In this document: one piece after another, positions 46,320 to 57,162 of the stretch | Numbering within the stretch: position 1 is the first letter of the stretch | Layout: every line of letters begins with the position of its first letter | Origin: Salvia splendens | Taxonomy: Eukaryota; Streptophyta; Magnoliopsida; Lamiales; Lamiaceae | Reading direction: 5' to 3' | Length of the DNA stretch: 64,000 nucleotides | Assembly (NCBI RefSeq): GCF_004379255.2 | Contig: NC_056039.1 | Span: forward strand, 32,129,883 to 32,193,882 | Notes under the pieces: generated by a model | The model's input: only the letters and a program-made list of their open reading frames with translations | Database searches by the model: none | Told to the model about the DNA's origin: nothing | Made by a program: the position numbers and the translations under genes

Positions 46320-47342
46320 ATCAGTGGGAGTTACAGTTTTATATGTCTTAGAAACATTTTGTGTTGAGACAATATTACTTGATCACATTATATGAAAATT
46401 TTATTTCCTATGGGTTTTGTGCACTTATTGGAATAATTGTTTTAAATGTTTGATTTTATTCTAAATATTTGTTCCCTTGAATTATGACTGTCGTTAATGG
46501 TGTGAGACATTAATGATATAGTATAATTCTAAAATAGCCCTAACCAATGATCATCAAGAATGAGATATTGATGATATGTTATAGGTTAGCATGTGGTTTG
46601 CATCACATTCTTCGAGAATGTAGTTGTTCTCACAACTATGAGATATTAGATACTCGTGATGGACACATGGTATACTTTGGAGAGTATTGGTATACCCTAC
46701 TATTAAACTGGTTTGTTGAGTGTCTACAGTTTATTAGTACATGAAGTATGTAATAGTTCTTGGATCTGAGGTCATTACACATTTTGTTTGTTGAGTGGTG
46801 TGCTTTGACCTTGTACAACGCTTTGCCTCCCCTCGGAGGATTAAGACACGGACTTGTGTTGTGTACATCATAAGATAAATGGAAATGGTAGTTGAGCCAA
46901 GAATGAGATTCATTCCTCGATTAGAATTTCGAGAGAACACTCAAATTCTCTATATTACTTGACCATTAAGTCATTGGCCAATGCAAAGATATATTCAATT
47001 AAAGTAATTGAATATGATTATATGGGTCATTTAATAAAGATGAGATGAAGTGATTGAGCTATTTGGATGACACATGACAAATCTTAGGCTCAATCGGGTG
47101 GTTCGTGAATGAAAGGATGTTACTATAAACTTTGTGTAAAGGCTTGTTTACCGAATTCACGTAAACGTTCTTCATATATCGAGCTACGCTGCCAACGCAG
47201 TCTAGGAGTTTTGTGCAGACTTCGATTAGATCGCCGTCGATAATGAGGGCTTAAAGGGTCACACTATAAGTGTATTTTGATCCGCTCAAGGGTACAAAGT
47301 TGGAACTGCGTATTATATCTAATGCTAGTCCAAGTGGGAGAT
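46320..47342 (+). other. 3' spacer and polypurine tract of the Copia element
   Basis: About 1 kb without coding capacity. It ends in CCAAGTGGGAGAT directly before the 3' LTR, the expected polypurine tract for plus-strand priming. Confidence 0.75.
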
Positions 47343-47787
47343 TGAAAGGATATGGGCTTGATTAGATTAATATGGATTAAATAATTATAGTTGGGCTACA
47401 ATTATATTTAGTCCATAAGCCCAACAATCATGAAACCCTAATGACTCATTGTCTATATAATGGTTATTTATTCTCCATTGTGGGAGGATGAGAAATATCG
47501 TAACATTAGAGAGAAAATACGTAAAGCTTTGTAGAGAATTCCTAGCTTTCTCTATAGAGCGATTGTACCGAGGAATTGTTCCTGCATCGGATCAGAATAC
47601 ACGTGGACCTCGATAGTAGTGGATTCAACTTGCAGGACACAATCGTAGAAGAAAGCACAACAACAAGTAAGATTTAGTTCCGTTGTGTATTACGTGCTCA
47701 ACTTGCAATATGATTATGAATCTAGATCTGTTATTCTTGTCTGCAATTTCCGCTGCGCTCATTAGATGAATACAAGAATTCCTAACA
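47343..47787 (+). repeat. 3' LTR of the Copia element
   Basis: 445 bp, about 5 substitutions from the 5' LTR (for example GGGCTTGAT versus GGGCTAGAT, and CAATCGTAG versus CAATCATAG). Confidence 0.95.
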
Positions 47788-48665
47788 TCTTTCCCCCAAA
47801 TCCCCTCAAAGATCGAGATCAAAACATTTCCTTATTGTCAAGAGATTCGAGGCGCGGACAGCCGCCAAGGATCAATTCAACTCCTTCATTTCCGATCCAA
47901 TGTGCAAAGAGTTGAAGATGCTCCAAATTAGGCATGCTTTTACTGATTGCAAAAGCATACAGATATACGGGTAAATAATCACCATTTAACAATGTCGGAA
48001 ACTTGTACTTCAGTCCATTGCATGAGAATGATTTCAACTTTGGGCAAGAATGGCCAATAGCTTCAATGTCGGCAGTACCAATGCATGGTCTAAGCGTAAG
48101 GTGCAATTCTTCCAAATGGCCAAGCTTTGCCGCCATTCTAGTTGCACAATATCCTAATATGGAAAAGCAAGATTCAAGTTTAAGGCGTTGTGAGATTCGG
48201 TGATATGTCAAACCACAAAAGATTTAAGTGATATAATTTGAGAGAAAAAGGTTTTTCACTATGCAAATACAATATGAGTAATACATATAAACCAGAGCAA
48301 ATCTCGAATTTAACATCATAAAACAAAAAATGCGTTAAAATAAACAAAACTAGGTTAAAATTTATACCGATCAACGACGTAGTTGATGAGTGCGTCGTCG
48401 CCGAAATACTGAATGGTGAGGTCGAGCAACTGTCCCTGGCTACGATCCACTGCGTGGCGGCACATGGCAATGTACTTGAGGGTCGATTTCCTTTGATTAG
48501 GGTCGGAGAAATCGATGACTCGCCACAAGGCGGGATCCTTGCAAGCCTTCCACCACGTGGTACACACGCGCGGCGCGGTAAGCAGCATCCCCGCGGCCCC
48601 CAGCCTCTGCAGAATTTGGCCGTTACATCTCCCGGAAGCTCAGCCCATGGTGGTGAGGATGTATC

Positions 48666-49122
48666 GATGGGAATGTGTCTGATGTTACTAATAGTATAAA
48701 TGATCCATGCTGACGTGCTTGACCAGGGCTGGGTGATTCGTGAGTCTTACGTGCTCTTAAGTCTTTATCATATCGATACGACAACGATACAATACTATAA
48801 GATCGAACATAGATATTTTATTTTAAATGCAATCACAATACAAATGCGATTAGATTCTATTTTTCATATAATACTATGCGATTAACACTAGAGAAATTCG
48901 TTTTAAATATTGAAGTTATAAATAGAAAATAAATTGAGTTGTGAATATGATCATGTAATGCAAAAAAAAAAACAAATTCAATTCAAATATGCCATGGAAA
49001 TATTATGGGGGCTTAAATCTACCCTGAGCAGAGCACGAATGGCTCCATATATCTACTACACGTTGAAGCATCATTGTTAGCAAGCACTGTCACTAAATAC
49101 AGTACGGATTTCAGATTACTAA
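48666..49122. other. Gene-free stretch
   Basis: AT-rich DNA between the broken F-box copy and the Harbinger derivative. I see nothing in it. Confidence 0.5.
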
Positions 49123-50530
49123 GACCATCCACAATAGGAATAGCCCAGCAATAGCACAGCCATAGCCTAGCCACTGCCACATCATCAGCACTAAAAATCC
49201 TCCTGCCACATCATCAAAACAAGCAAATAGCCCAGCAATAGCTCAGCCATAGCCTAACCACATACTATCCACATCACTATTAACAAATATATACAAAATG
49301 AAATAATTAACAATCACACAATATACGGAATTAAATTTACGACACAAAAACAAGAAAATTCACTAATATTAATAAAATTTTAAAAGTACATTAATTAAAA
49401 AAATTACATAATTAAAAAAAACTAACGGCGGTCAATCCTCCGCGCCCATAACTCTTCAATTAAATCCTTTTGGAGTCGAATATGAGCCGTCGTTTGGCGC
49501 ATGTCGGCATGTGCTTGTAGGAGGCTGGCTTCATCGTGAGGTACCCCACTCCCTACGTTGGGGGCGGCCACGCCGTGGCTTGGACCGGCTTCATTATCGT
49601 CGTTGACCCAATTGGTCAGATCACCACCTTCATCTTCGACAATCATGTTGTGCATGATAATACAGGCGTACATTATATCAGCAATGCATTGGACATTCCA
49701 CAAACGCGTTGGACCCTTAATTGCCGCCCATCGAGACTGGAGCACACCAAATGCGCGCTCCACGTCCTTGCGCGCCGACTCCTGCCGTGGGATTCTTTCC
49801 CTTGTAGCCGGACGTGTAGAACCCCTTCCAGGCTGCGGGACAGTTCTTCCACTCCCAATGCATACAATCTATGCTGCCTAACATACCCGGGAACCCATGC
49901 TGACTCCCGTGCATCCGCAACAGATCTTAGCAGTCTTCGGGGGTAGGCGTTCGGAGATACTGATCACCAAATACTTCTATCACTCCCAGACATAAATTCT
50001 TCAGACATTGCAGGGCAGTCGTCTCACCGATGTGGAGATACTCGTCCCACATGTCTGCCGCGCCTCCGTAGGCCAACTGCCGGATTGCCGCAGTGCACTT
50101 TTGAATAGGTGTGTGGCCGGGTCTGCCAGCCGCATCGTGCCTGAAGCGGAAATAAAGATATCGAGACTCCAATGCGTTGACAATACGCATAAACAGGTCC
50201 CTGCTCATCCTAAAACGACGCCTGAAAAGGTTGGCGTTGAACCGAGGCTCCTGTGCGAAGTAGTCTTCGTATAGGCGCTGATGTGCAGCTACGTGATCCC
50301 GATCAATCCCACTGCGGCGGTGGACCACTGGGGGAGGTCGAGGTATCGCCGGCTGCAAGGCCCTTTCCATCCATTGGTCTATCGCGTTGGTCGTATAGGC
50401 GTCCAACGCTTCGGCCATTCGACGTTCGTACTCTCCAATCGCCCGCTGGGCGACTGCAATAGACCGCCCAGCGAACCGCCCAGCGCCGGCGTTCGGCTGG
50501 GTGGTCGGCTGGGCGGCATTGTGGATGGTC
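49123..50530 (-). mobile_element. PIF/Harbinger-type derivative 4 (1,408 bp), internally deleted transposase
   Basis: The 13-bp termini GACCATCCACAAT are perfectly inverted, and TAA is duplicated at 49120-49122 and 50531-50533. The subterminal regions are crowded with CCCAGC/GCTGGG and AGCCATAGCC words on both sides. The transposase gene inside reads leftward. No ORF1 is present. Confidence 0.93.
49422..50418 (-). pseudogene. Harbinger transposase with the catalytic core partly deleted
   Basis: Three parts. 49927-50418 is the N-terminal region (NLFRRRFRMSRDLFMRIVNAL, IQKCTAAIRQLAYGGAAD, EYLHIGETTALQCLK), ended by a TAA after PEDC. 49717-49920 has the first catalytic Asp region ([19 protein letters not shown]). 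The frame leading from [18 protein letters not shown] (about 49780) to 49422 is the C-terminal part. The stretch between YKGKNPT and ESARKDVE, which in the family holds the second catalytic Asp, is missing. The downstream coding end is intact (DLIEELWARRIDRR). It should be unable to cut DNA. Confidence 0.9.
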
Positions 50531-50639
50531 TAATACAATGAATTTAGTGATGCTACCTCAATCAAAACACAGGAACAGTTGAGAAATTTAAAATTAGAAA
50601 GAAATGTTTTTAAATAAAAATATTCAAGTACTCAGTCCA

Positions 50640-51430
50640 CGTTGCCATGAAATATGTGTAATTTAACGTGGTCTAGTGGAATTCATCACATTGCCATGAA
50701 ATATGCGTAATTTAACTTACCACTTCTAAGCTACGAGGACATTATTTCTTACTTTTAACTTATCGTGATTCATTATGAAATTGGAAGTTAAATCAAAGCA
50801 ATTGAAAGATTGTGTGATTGTAAATAGAAGACTAAAGTTCAATTCTGGTTTCCTATATTTAATCTAAAATTCTTTTTGTCTTATAGTATTAAGTTTGTGA
50901 CCTTTTGGGCTTTAACATATTGTTATGTTACTTTTTAGTCCCAAACATTGTTTTGGTCCAAAATAATGGTTTCTAGTTAAAATTAACAGTCAAAGTGTTT
51001 GACCAATTTAATGACTTAATTATAATCTAATTATTCTAATTAACTTAATTAATTTAATACTCCTTCCGTTCCCTTAATGCGGAGACAAAACTTTTCAGCT
51101 CAGGTCTAAGAAAAGAATGTTTAGAGTGTTAAATGGATGTGTAATAAAGTGGAGTAAATTTGATGTTTTTAAATTTAAATTTCATTTGTATAAAAATTGA
51201 ATTTTTATATACATGAAAAATTCTTTGATTTTTAAACTACTCATTCATAGTTAAGTAATCCTAAAACTCTTATTTCCTAAACATAATTTTTTTACTGTTA
51301 ATTTTATCTAAAAATGATTATTTTGGACTAAAATAATATGTTTGGGACCAAAAAATACCAAAATAATATGTTAGAGACCAAAAGCTCACAGACTTAATTG
51401 GTCTTTAGTCTAAATAAAATTCTTAGGTTA
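50640..51430. mobile_element. Foldback/MITE with ~125-bp inverted arms and a nested Stowaway-type end
   Basis: About 50860-51000 (AAATTCTTTTTGTC..CCCAAACATTGTTTTGGTCC) is mirrored by about 51295-51425 (GGACTAAAATAATATGTTTGGGACC..AAATAAAATTCTTA). Between them is a Stowaway-type end at 51059 (CTCCTTCCGTTCCC). Just left, 50640-50720 holds a short direct duplication around TTGCCATGAAATATG(T/C)GTAATTTAAC. Outer borders are approximate. Confidence 0.6.
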
Positions 51431-51619
51431 TGTGCAAAATCAAAATGAAGTTATTGCTTCTTTCTATAACAAAATTACTCCAAAAAAATCTCCCCAAATA
51501 AAAATGAAGTTTTGCCTCTACAAACCAAACACGGCCTTAAACCTAAATCTCTTCCGCCTAAAACCTAAATCAAAAAACAAAACCTTTTCTTATTCCTTTT
51601 CTATCAGTTTTCAATCGCC

Positions 51620-53461
51620 ATGGGACGTAGAAAAGGCAGAAACCGGAGGCCTAGGGTTCAGAGCAAAATTCCGGAGCCGGCGGTTGTCGCTTCATCCTCA
51701 GCCCCTCCGCCTCCATGGATCGAACTTCCGAGAGATGTAACGGCCAATATTCTGCAGAGGCTGGGGCCAGAGGCGATTCTTAGCAGCGCGCAGCAAGTGT
51801 GTAGTACGTGGTGGAAGGTTTGCAAGGACCCCGCCTTGTGGCGGGTGATCGATTTCTCCAACACTATGCTGATCGATTGGTACACCAAGTACAATGTCAT
51901 GTGCCGCCACGCTGTGGATCGTAGCCAGGGGCAATTGGTCGACCTCACTATTCAGAACTTCGGCGGCGACGAACTCATTGAGTATATTGCCGATCGGTAA
52001 ATATTCTGCGCTCATTACTTGAAGGATGATGATTTATCGTTATCGAGCGAGTTTTATTTTAAGGAATTTATGTTCGTTGTTGAAATAAGAAATTGGTTTT
52101 AATGATTGTGTTTTGGTCATATCTGGCATTGGCATGTTGTACTTGCATTGTGAAAAGCCTTTGCATTTTAGTTGTATTTTGAAGTTGCAGTTGTGTGTGT
52201 TAAGAATTTGCATATTGAAGTTGTATTTTCCTGTGTTTAGAAATTAGAACACCTCCTGCAGAAATTCAGATCCGAAAACATGTTCAAGGAGGCTTGATTT
52301 TCATTTTAATATCACCGAGGCAGTAAATCTTGTTAGTTTTGGTCACTTAATGATGATGTGAGGTTGCATTATGAAAAGAAGAGGATATTGTACTTGGTTG
52401 AACATATGTACAACTTCCTTCGTAATATCGATGGATGAAAGATTAGCTTTGGCGAGTACTGGATTTACTCGAGGTTCATACTCAATGCTCTGCACTTTGA
52501 GGCTGAAAAATCTTGCATTTTGTATTATTTTACGCGAATATATTGCTTGTGTTTTCTCTTTGCTTACTATTTTCCCTTAAGGTTTTCAGTTATTTTATTT
52601 TTGTGTAGTTGTTAATATAATGCAGTAGATTTTAAAAGATACTATTTGAGTTGTTTTGGACATTTTCTGAAACCAGTGTAGTAGTCTTTGCTTTCAAGAG
52701 TTTCCTTTATCTTGCTTCATGTTTATTCTGTACAAAAAAAACACTTGTGGTCTGATATTTTGCTAATTGACAGGGCACAAAATCTCAAACGCCTTAAACT
52801 TGGATCTTTTTATGATATCTCAGTAGATGCTGTGATTAAAGCGGTAGCAAAACTTCAACAGTTGGAAGAATTGCACCTTACTGGTAAGCCATGGATTGTT
52901 CCTGCCCACATTGAAGCTATAGGAAATTCTTGCCCAAAGTTGATATCATTCTCATACAATGGACATGGATCAGAGCATCCTTTTCCACTAGAATTGGAAG
53001 ATGTTGATGGTGATGATGATTATGATTATGATGATGAATTTAGTAAAGGATTCGGTCGGAATGATTATGCTCTCGCAATTGTCAAAAGCATGCCTAATCT
53101 TCAGCATCTTCGACTTTGTGCACATTGTATGCAAAATGAAGGACTTGAAGCCATCCTTAACGGCTTTCCACGCCTCGAATCACTTGACATCAGGCGATGC
53201 TTAGGTCTCGAGCTTGGAGGGGATTTGGGGGAAAGATGCCGTCAGCAGATAAAAGATCTTAGACTCCCGAATGACTCCGTCAGTACTATGTCGTGGCTTG
53301 AATGGGATGGCAGAGACTCGTTTGGTAACGGCATAGTTTTTAGTGATTATGACTATGACGATTATGAAGATTATGACTGTTACGATGACTACTTCTCGCC
53401 TCTTGGTTATGGTTTCTTCAATGACGATGGGCTTGGGTTTTTCGACGACGACCATTTCTGA
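51620..53461 (+). CDS. SKIP19: F-box/LRR protein, SKIP19-like, copy B (apparently intact)
   Basis: Exon 1 is 51620-51996 and exon 2 is 52774-53461; the 777-bp intron has GT..AG ends and joins CG|G (Arg). The product is 354 aa. A basic head (MGRRKGRNRRPR) precedes an F-box at residues ~32-75 (WIELPRDVTANILQRLG..VCSTWWKVCKDPALWRVIDF), the SKP1-binding part of an SCF ubiquitin ligase. Leucine-rich repeats follow (LKRLKLGSFYDIS, LEELHLTGKPWIVP, MPNLQHLRLCAHC, RLESLDIRRCLGL) as substrate receptor. Asp/Tyr-rich blocks interrupt and end the protein (DDDYDYDDEFSKG; DYDYDDYEDYDCYDDY). The ATG sits in good context (CGCCATGG). It is the only whole member of a three-copy cluster; the target is unknown. 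Confidence 0.92.
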
Positions 53462-53819
53462 GTATGGCAGATGGTAAAGTTTTCTTTTTCCCCATGTGTA
53501 GGTTTGCTGGATTAGTTGATTTCAAGTGGTTATATCAGCATGTTGGAGCTTTCATTTTATCAATAGACCCTTTTATCTATTAGTAGGCTTATGACTCTGC
53601 CTTCAGTTTGCATGTTTTTGTAGCTACCGAACTCCATGCATAACATTCTATATGGTTAAAATTTTGACTATTGTTGCTTTTGTTCATTTTAGTTGCTTTG
53701 TATCTGACTATTGTTGCTTTTGTTGTTCATTTGAATTGCCTTCTTGGACGTAGGTGTGAGATTTTGTCGTAGAGGGTTATTTCCAATTCATATATTTTAT
53801 ATAAATAATGTTCAAAGCA

Positions 53820-54771
53820 GAAGGCAGAATTATTAAACGGATCGCCACCATTGCACCGCTTGGGCAACAAGCTCGCTCTTGGCAGAGGCAATGTCAAATC
53901 TGTGTGTGATAATGATTGTAAGAAAGAAAGAAGAAAACATGGTAGCTATTTGAAAGAGGTTAACACATGACAATTAAAATCTTCGATATTTTAAGCATAT
54001 GAGTGGAAATGACACATCAATCATCATTCATAAATAAAACACATTGTTATTTAACTTCGTTAAATACTAGCTACAAAGTCACTGTAACTAAGGGCAACGG
54101 GCAACGGCTACTAATAGAAGATGATAAACTAAAGATAAAACTAAACCTCCAAAATAGGAGTAGCACAACCACAAGTAAACCAGAGTTGAAACATCCAGGC
54201 CCAGGATTGCTGCTAGAACAATAGACCGAACCAAACGGATTGTTGGTTTGCCATCAGTGTCTGATTCATAAGTATTGGACAAGATGAAGGCGTTTGAGAT
54301 ATGGTGATCTGTCCAAAAAAAACAAAGGATTTAGCCACATAAATGTGATGTGATTTTTCACCAAAAATACAAATCATGCCAATTTTACCTCTTAGAAGAC
54401 ATCACATACTCTTATCATATCATATTATAGTATGAGTGTATCGAAATATACCGATGGGCGATGTACTCCATGAGTGTGTCGTCGCCCGAGTAGTGAATGT
54501 TGAGTTCGACCAATTGTCCTTGGCTACGATCCACTGCGCTGCGGTACATGGCAGTGTACTTGTCGGTCGAATTCTCCTGATACGGATTTGAGAATTCGAC
54601 GACTCGCCACAAGCAGGGATCCTTGCATACCTTCCACCACGTACTGCACAATAAATCCTCCGCCCCCAGCCTCTGCATAATATTGAAGGTTACATCTTCC
54701 GGCAGTTCGATCCACGGCGGCACGGAGATGAACCAACCACCGTACTTTCGCTCACCTTCTGCCTTTTGCAT
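53820..54771 (-). pseudogene. SKIP19-like F-box copy C, exon 1 plus tail only
   Basis: Exon 1 (54452-54771) is open from ATG 54771 to a donor (CG|GTATAT). It encodes MQKAEGERKYGGWF, then the F-box (PPWIELPEDVTFNIMQRLG..CSTWWKVCKDPCLWRVVEF), then the AVDRSQGQLVELNIHYSGDD stretch. Compared with copy B a few F-box residues are missing (AEDLLCSTWW). At about 53820-53865 the inverse of the C-terminal/3' part occurs (matching GGTGG(A/C)GATCCGTTTAA of copy A). The LRR exon is not found between. It lies tail-to-tail with copy B. It could still make a short F-box-only protein if transcribed. Confidence 0.72.
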
Positions 54772-55922
54772 TCCCTTTGTCCCATGGCTATTGGAAACAT
54801 TAGGAATTAAATAAATTGGCTTACTTTTGAGCTTCTTTTACATGTACCTTTTATAGGCTGAAAATATAGTGTACATATATATGGTAAGTTACATATATCG
54901 TTTGTTAATAATGATTTTTTTAAAAAAAAATATTTCCTTCCACGTTTTTTGTTTCTTTTTTTACAAGTTTTCTTCGACCATGGTTTTTTTCCTATAATAC
55001 TTCCGTCCTTAATTTGTTTTCACAAGTTTTCTTCAAATTAATGATGCTATAGGAAAAGAAAACTTTTTCAATCTCTCTATACGTATGTTTTGTATTCTAT
55101 ATATTGCCGTTTGATTCAATCTTTATTTCTCATCACTACTAAATCGTAAAAATATCAATAATAACACTATCATCATATTCAGCATTCTCAATTTTCTTCC
55201 ATAAAATTTGTTTAACAATCAACGTTGTTCCTCCATGAAAAACATGTTTACAAATGTACGGGCTAGTGTAGCAAATACTAGCAAGTAACAGTATCATATC
55301 CCATAGATTCAATTTGCATCAATTAAGTACCACAAACCAATTTTGATTACTATCTAGATAAAATTATGGGAATTTTGTTGTAATTCGACTAATAGCAATA
55401 ATGAATACTTCAACAAATAAATAAGGACAATTAAACAAGATGAGAAAGATATTGTGAGGAAAGTGTAGAATTCTAGGATCAGATATTTTTTTTGTACAAT
55501 GTAGACTCTATCATATTGTATTTCATTTTATTAATAAATATGTTTAAAATTTTAATATTACAATAAAACATGATGGAAATTATACGAATTTCAAACAGAA
55601 AAAAATATACAGCAATAAAACATGATGTGAAACTAAGAATTTTAATCATAAAAAACAACGCTAAATTTCAGTACACACTATTTTTTATCAGTATAAATTG
55701 TAAAAAATCATTGTCATATCTATTGGTCATCACATAAATATATACTCCAGTATCAGAAACACAAATGTATCGATTTTGAAACAGCAAATCCAAGCGATCC
55801 CACATAGCAAATATATACTGGTCATGTCCAATTTGAGTATAGTGTTTTCATATAAAAATTGAATTATATTCAAATAATAATGACACTAAACATAAAAGAG
55901 AGAAGAAGCAAAATAACAAATT
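54772..55922. other. Gene-free AT-rich stretch
   Basis: No gene is seen. The left part is the likely promoter of copy C; the right end should hold the 3' UTR of the YceD-like gene. Confidence 0.5.
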
Positions 55923-57102
55923 TCATGTTTGCTGCATTTGTTTTCTTAAATTTCCAAGGGGTCCATGAGCTTTCTCCTCAGCCTTGTGCTGCTTACATGA
56001 GCACTTGCTGTTGTTGAGATTGGCTCCACATTTCAGACATAAACCTCTGCAGTTAGGATCGCAGACGGCGCTAATGGTGATCTCAACGTGTATGAGGTCT
56101 CGTATGTTCTTTGAGATGTCGATGACTTTCTCTTCTGGAGGAAAATGCAGCTGATCGTCTATGTCGACTGAGGCATCATCATCATCCCCTGTTTCAAAAG
56201 TTTTGAACTTCTCTTCCCCGAATATCATACCCATGTTTATGGTCTCCGGTTCGGCTATGGGCTCTTCACACAGTAGAAGCGTGAAGTTTGAGTAGACGCT
56301 CTGCGCAGCTGGCTCGCCACACCTTCATTGTCCGAAGATTAATCAGATCACACATTTTGTAAGATCATCAATGGAAACACAAAACCACAGTAGGGAAGTG
56401 ATTCTTTGTTGATTGATAACATAGATACGTTAAAAAAATACACTTTGATGGATCGAACATTTTGGGTTTGTTCGATCGTGTTATCCTTCAAACACTCAAT
56501 CCTATGTATTGTCAATCAACATTTAATGAATAAACTTATGCACAACATTTAACCCTATGATGCTTAACTCCAAAACAATGAGGTCCTCTGCCAAAACACG
56601 ATGTATGCCATTTCCTAATTCAACAACTCGGCTATAATTTTGGGCTACGAGAAAACAGATTCTAAACAATCAATGTGATAAACTCGTCTATTCCTCGTGA
56701 GAAAAAATTCCCTAGTCAAGGAATACCAAGGTGGCAATCCTACTTGGTATGTCACACTAATAAGATTTTGATATATGGAAATATTTATTCTCTCAATTCC
56801 AACTAGATAAATTATGGAAACACTCTTAATATAACCTCACACTATTAATTATATAGAAAGTTTCTGCATGTTTCATATATAATACATGCACTACATATTT
56901 ACACATAAAATAAGTATTCCATTATCGTTTCATACATGCATTCATATAATACAATTAAGGTGCAATAATAAAATAAATCAAGATAATATTTTAAATCTTT
57001 CCTTTTGTTAATTTAATTTATAGTATTCATATAGTTCTTAATTTATTTTATTCGTTACACATTAATTATATGAATATTAATATATTATGTTAAACTATAG
57101 AA

Positions 57103-57162
<60 letters not shown>

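Larger units (their letters stand above)
40825..47787 (+). mobile_element. Ty1/Copia retrotransposon, 6.96 kb, non-autonomous
   Basis: The LTRs at 40825-41269 and 47343-47787 are each 445 bp, begin TGAAAGG and end CTAACA, and differ at about 5 positions. The target duplication TCTTT is perfect (40820-40824, 47788-47792). The primer-binding site and polypurine tract are in place. Order: LTR, 1.5-kb leader, gag, protease/integrase remnants, truncated reverse transcriptase, RNase H, ~1-kb spacer, LTR. This domain order (integrase before RT) is Copia. It sits inside F-box copy A. Confidence 0.95.
40640..48665 (-). pseudogene. SKIP19-like F-box/LRR gene copy A, split by a Copia element
   Basis: Pieces of a gene like copy B lie on both sides of a retrotransposon. 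Right of it: the F-box exon (48360-48665, CTTWWKACKDPALWRVIDF, MCRHAVDRSQGQLLDLTIQYFG) and the LRR exon (47788-48200, LEELHLTLRPCI, MPNLEHLQLF). Left of it: the C-terminal part (40640-40824, KLPNDSVSDVPWPN, ending DYYKDFGDYHGRYNNNFN). Besides the insertion, exon 1 has lost a base (AAATTCTGCAG where copy B has AATATTCTGCAG). The LRR end is scrambled to a stop (LDNKEMF), and the N-terminus before the F-box is missing. It cannot give a working protein. Confidence 0.88.

Noticed and set aside
49536..49946. 136-aa plus-strand ORF
   Set aside because: It is opposite the Harbinger transposase remnant, whose minus-strand motifs are clear.
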